Shown here in pieces: positions 62,632 through 64,000 of a DNA stretch of 64,000 bases. The notes under the pieces were generated by a model. The model did no database searches. It was not told the origin of the DNA and saw only the letters and a list, made by a program, of their open reading frames with translations. Each line of letters starts with the position of its first letter. Position 1 is the first letter of the stretch. Position numbers and translations under genes: made by a program. Origin of the DNA: Phormidium tenue FACHB-886 (GTDB lineage: Bacteria; Cyanobacteriota; Cyanobacteriia; Elainellales; Elainellaceae); contig NZ_JACXWX010000012.1 of assembly GCF_014764505.1 (NCBI RefSeq), forward strand, positions 1 through 64,000, in the 5' to 3' direction.

Positions 62632-64000
62632 CTACAGCGAGCCAAATCCTTTCTTTTTCTTGTCTTTCTTTTTCTTCTTCCCAGGCGCTGGGGACTGATA
62701 GCCACGCCAGCCCGGCGGCGGCATCTGCCCACGTCCACCCATTGCTGGCGCACCGCCCCCAAACATACCGCCCATGCCAGGCATCCCTCCCATTCCCGGG
62801 AAATTGCCCTGTCCCATTTGCTGCATCATCGATCGCATCTTTTGGAAGTCGTTGACCAGCTTACTAACATCATTAAGCGAGTAGCCTGCCCCTTTGGCGA
62901 TGCGCTGGCGGCGGCTGGGAGAGCCTGCTAGCAGATCGGGGTTGCGCCGCTCTTCAATGGTCATGGAGCTGATCATGGCTTCAGCGCGTTTGAGCTGGGC
63001 TTCCCCTTGCTGGAGCTGCTCGTCGGAGATTTTGCCGCCCATACCCGGAATTAGCTTAACGATTCCTGCCAGCGACCCCATGTTTTTCATCATGCGGGTT
63101 TGCTTTAGGAAGTCGGTGAAGTCAAACTTGGCGGTAAGAATTTTTTCTTGGAGCTGCTCGGCATCGGCAAGATCTACTTCTTCTTGAGCTCTTTCAACCA
63201 GCGTCAGGACGTCGCCCATGCCCAAGATGCGAGATGCCATGCGGTCGGGGTAGAAAGGCTGGAGCGCCTCCACTTTTTCACCCACGCCGATGAACTTGAT
63301 CGGCTGCCCAGAGATTCGCCGCACCGAAAGAGCAGCCCCACCGCGAGTATCGCCGTCCATTTTGGTGAGAATTGCACCCGTGACGCCGATCTGCTCATGG
63401 AAGGTGCGCGTCAGGTTGGCAGCTTCTTGCCCTGTCATGGCATCCACGACCAGCAGCACTTCATGCGGCTGTACGGCTGCTTTGATCTGCGCTAGCTCTG
63501 CCATCATCGACTGGTCGATTTGCAGGCGACCTGCCGTATCAATAATTACCGTATCGATACCGTCGGCTTTGGCTTTCTCAATACCTTGACGGGCAATTTC
63601 GACTGGGTTGGCATCTGAACCCATCTCAAAGACAGGCACACCGATCTGCTTCCCTAGCGTCACGAGCTGATCGATCGCCGCCGGACGATAGACGTCTGTG
63701 GCAACTAGGAGCGTTGATCTCTCTAGCTTCCGTAAGTGCAATGCCAGTTTGGCGGTGGCGGTGGTTTTACCCGTCCCCTGCAGACCTGCCATCAACACGA
63801 TGGTGGGAGCGGTATCTGCCTTAACGAGGGGTACGTCTGTCTCGCCCATCACGGCAACTAGCTCATCGTAGATAATTTTGATGAACTGCTGCCCTGGATT
63901 AACGCCAGAAATTACCTCTGCGCCCAGCGCTTTCTCTTGGATCTCTGAAATAAAATCTTTAACCACCTGGAGGTTAACATCTGCCTCCAGCAATGCCCGA
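62632..64000 (-). CDS. ffh: signal recognition particle protein Ffh (5' end outside window)
   Basis: 456 codons of the gene are visible. The frame is open to the window edge, so the N-terminal four-helix domain is cut (homologues start about 40 residues earlier). The NG GTPase domain shows GLQGTGKTTATAKLA (G1), DTAGRLQID, TKMDGDTRGGAA and FIGVGEKVEAL. The M domain is methionine-rich (MMKNMGSLAGIVKLIPGM; MRSMMQQMGQGNFPGMGGM). The C-terminus is Gly/Met-rich with KKKKKDKKKKGFG. It binds 4.5S RNA and targets membrane proteins to the translocon. Confidence 0.96.
   Translation of the reverse strand, partial: RALLEADVNLQVVKDFISEIQEKALGAEVISGVNPGQQFIKIIYDELVAVMGETDVPLVKADTAPTIVLMAGLQGTGKTTATAKLALHLRKLERSTLLVATDVYRPAAIDQLVTLGKQIGVPVFEMGSDANPVEIARQGIEKAKADGIDTVIIDTAGRLQIDQSMMAELAQIKAAVQPHEVLLVVDAMTGQEAANLTRTFHEQIGVTGAILTKMDGDTRGGAALSVRRISGQPIKFIGVGEKVEALQPFYPDRMASRILGMGDVLTLVERAQEEVDLADAEQLQEKILTAKFDFTDFLKQTRMMKNMGSLAGIVKLIPGMGGKISDEQLQQGEAQLKRAEAMISSMTIEERRNPDLLAGSPSRRQRIAKGAGYSLNDVSKLVNDFQKMRSMMQQMGQGNFPGMGGMPGMGGMFGGGAPAMGGRGQMPPPGWRGYQSPAPGKKKKKDKKKKGFGSL

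Overview
The window is chromosomal DNA from a cyanobacterium. It carries a complete phycocyanin operon (cpcB-cpcA, rod linkers, cpcD, cpcE/F lyase, three cpcG), ndhN, ldpA, acyl-lipid delta-9 desaturases, an ntcB-cnaT nitrate-assimilation regulatory pair, photorespiratory glycerate kinase, and many HIP1 (GCGATCGC) octamers. The gene content (CHAT proteases, P450, two rod linkers, three CpcG paralogues) suggests a larger-genome, probably filamentous species. The genus cannot be told from the sequence. No tRNA, rRNA, CRISPR array or intact insertion sequence was recognised.

Layout. 1-5.3 kb: a degenerate small ORF, a sodium/alanine symporter, an aminoglycoside-phosphotransferase-like kinase, a DUF4112 protein and an aldose-epimerase-like protein. 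5.3-13.7 kb: a signalling-type island. On the minus strand lie a sigma-70-like factor, a DUF1822 protein, a small membrane-anchored protein, a CHAT-CHASE2 membrane protein and a DUF928 protein. Divergent on the plus strand are a small membrane protein, a PrsW-type intramembrane protease and another small membrane protein. 13.8-20.7 kb: a PPC-metalloprotease, a glycosyltransferase, a stretch of decayed genes (Uma2 nuclease, pentapeptide protein) and a secreted TPR-CHAT protease. 20.9-24.1 kb: a 1053-residue membrane protein with seven roughly 97-residue repeats. 24.2-38.4 kb: housekeeping and photosynthesis-related genes (J-domain protein, Ycf45-like ATPase, ldpA, ndhN, a PLP lyase-family gene, tandem desC genes, mltG, DUF3727, an ABC exporter, a YdcF protein, a sugar transferase). 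39.1-45.3 kb: thiD, a P450, cnaT, ntcB behind a textbook NtcA promoter, and glycerate kinase. 45.3-49.6 kb: a glycosyltransferase divergent from an acyl-CoA dehydrogenase/PIG-L deacetylase/methyltransferase operon. 49.8-57.7 kb: the phycocyanin operon, read on the minus strand. 58.7-64 kb: cysK, a DUF3352 protein, a small acidic/alanine-rich protein and the 3' part of ffh.

The best candidate for an undescribed system is the 5.3-13.7 kb island. It puts a sigma-like factor in one cluster with a membrane-bound caspase-like (CHAT) sensor and, divergently, a PrsW-family intramembrane protease. That would suit a proteolysis-controlled transcriptional switch. A second CHAT protease and a zinc metalloprotease follow within 7 kb. 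The seven-repeat membrane protein and the dehydrogenase/PIG-L/methyltransferase/glycosyltransferase cluster are the next most interesting.
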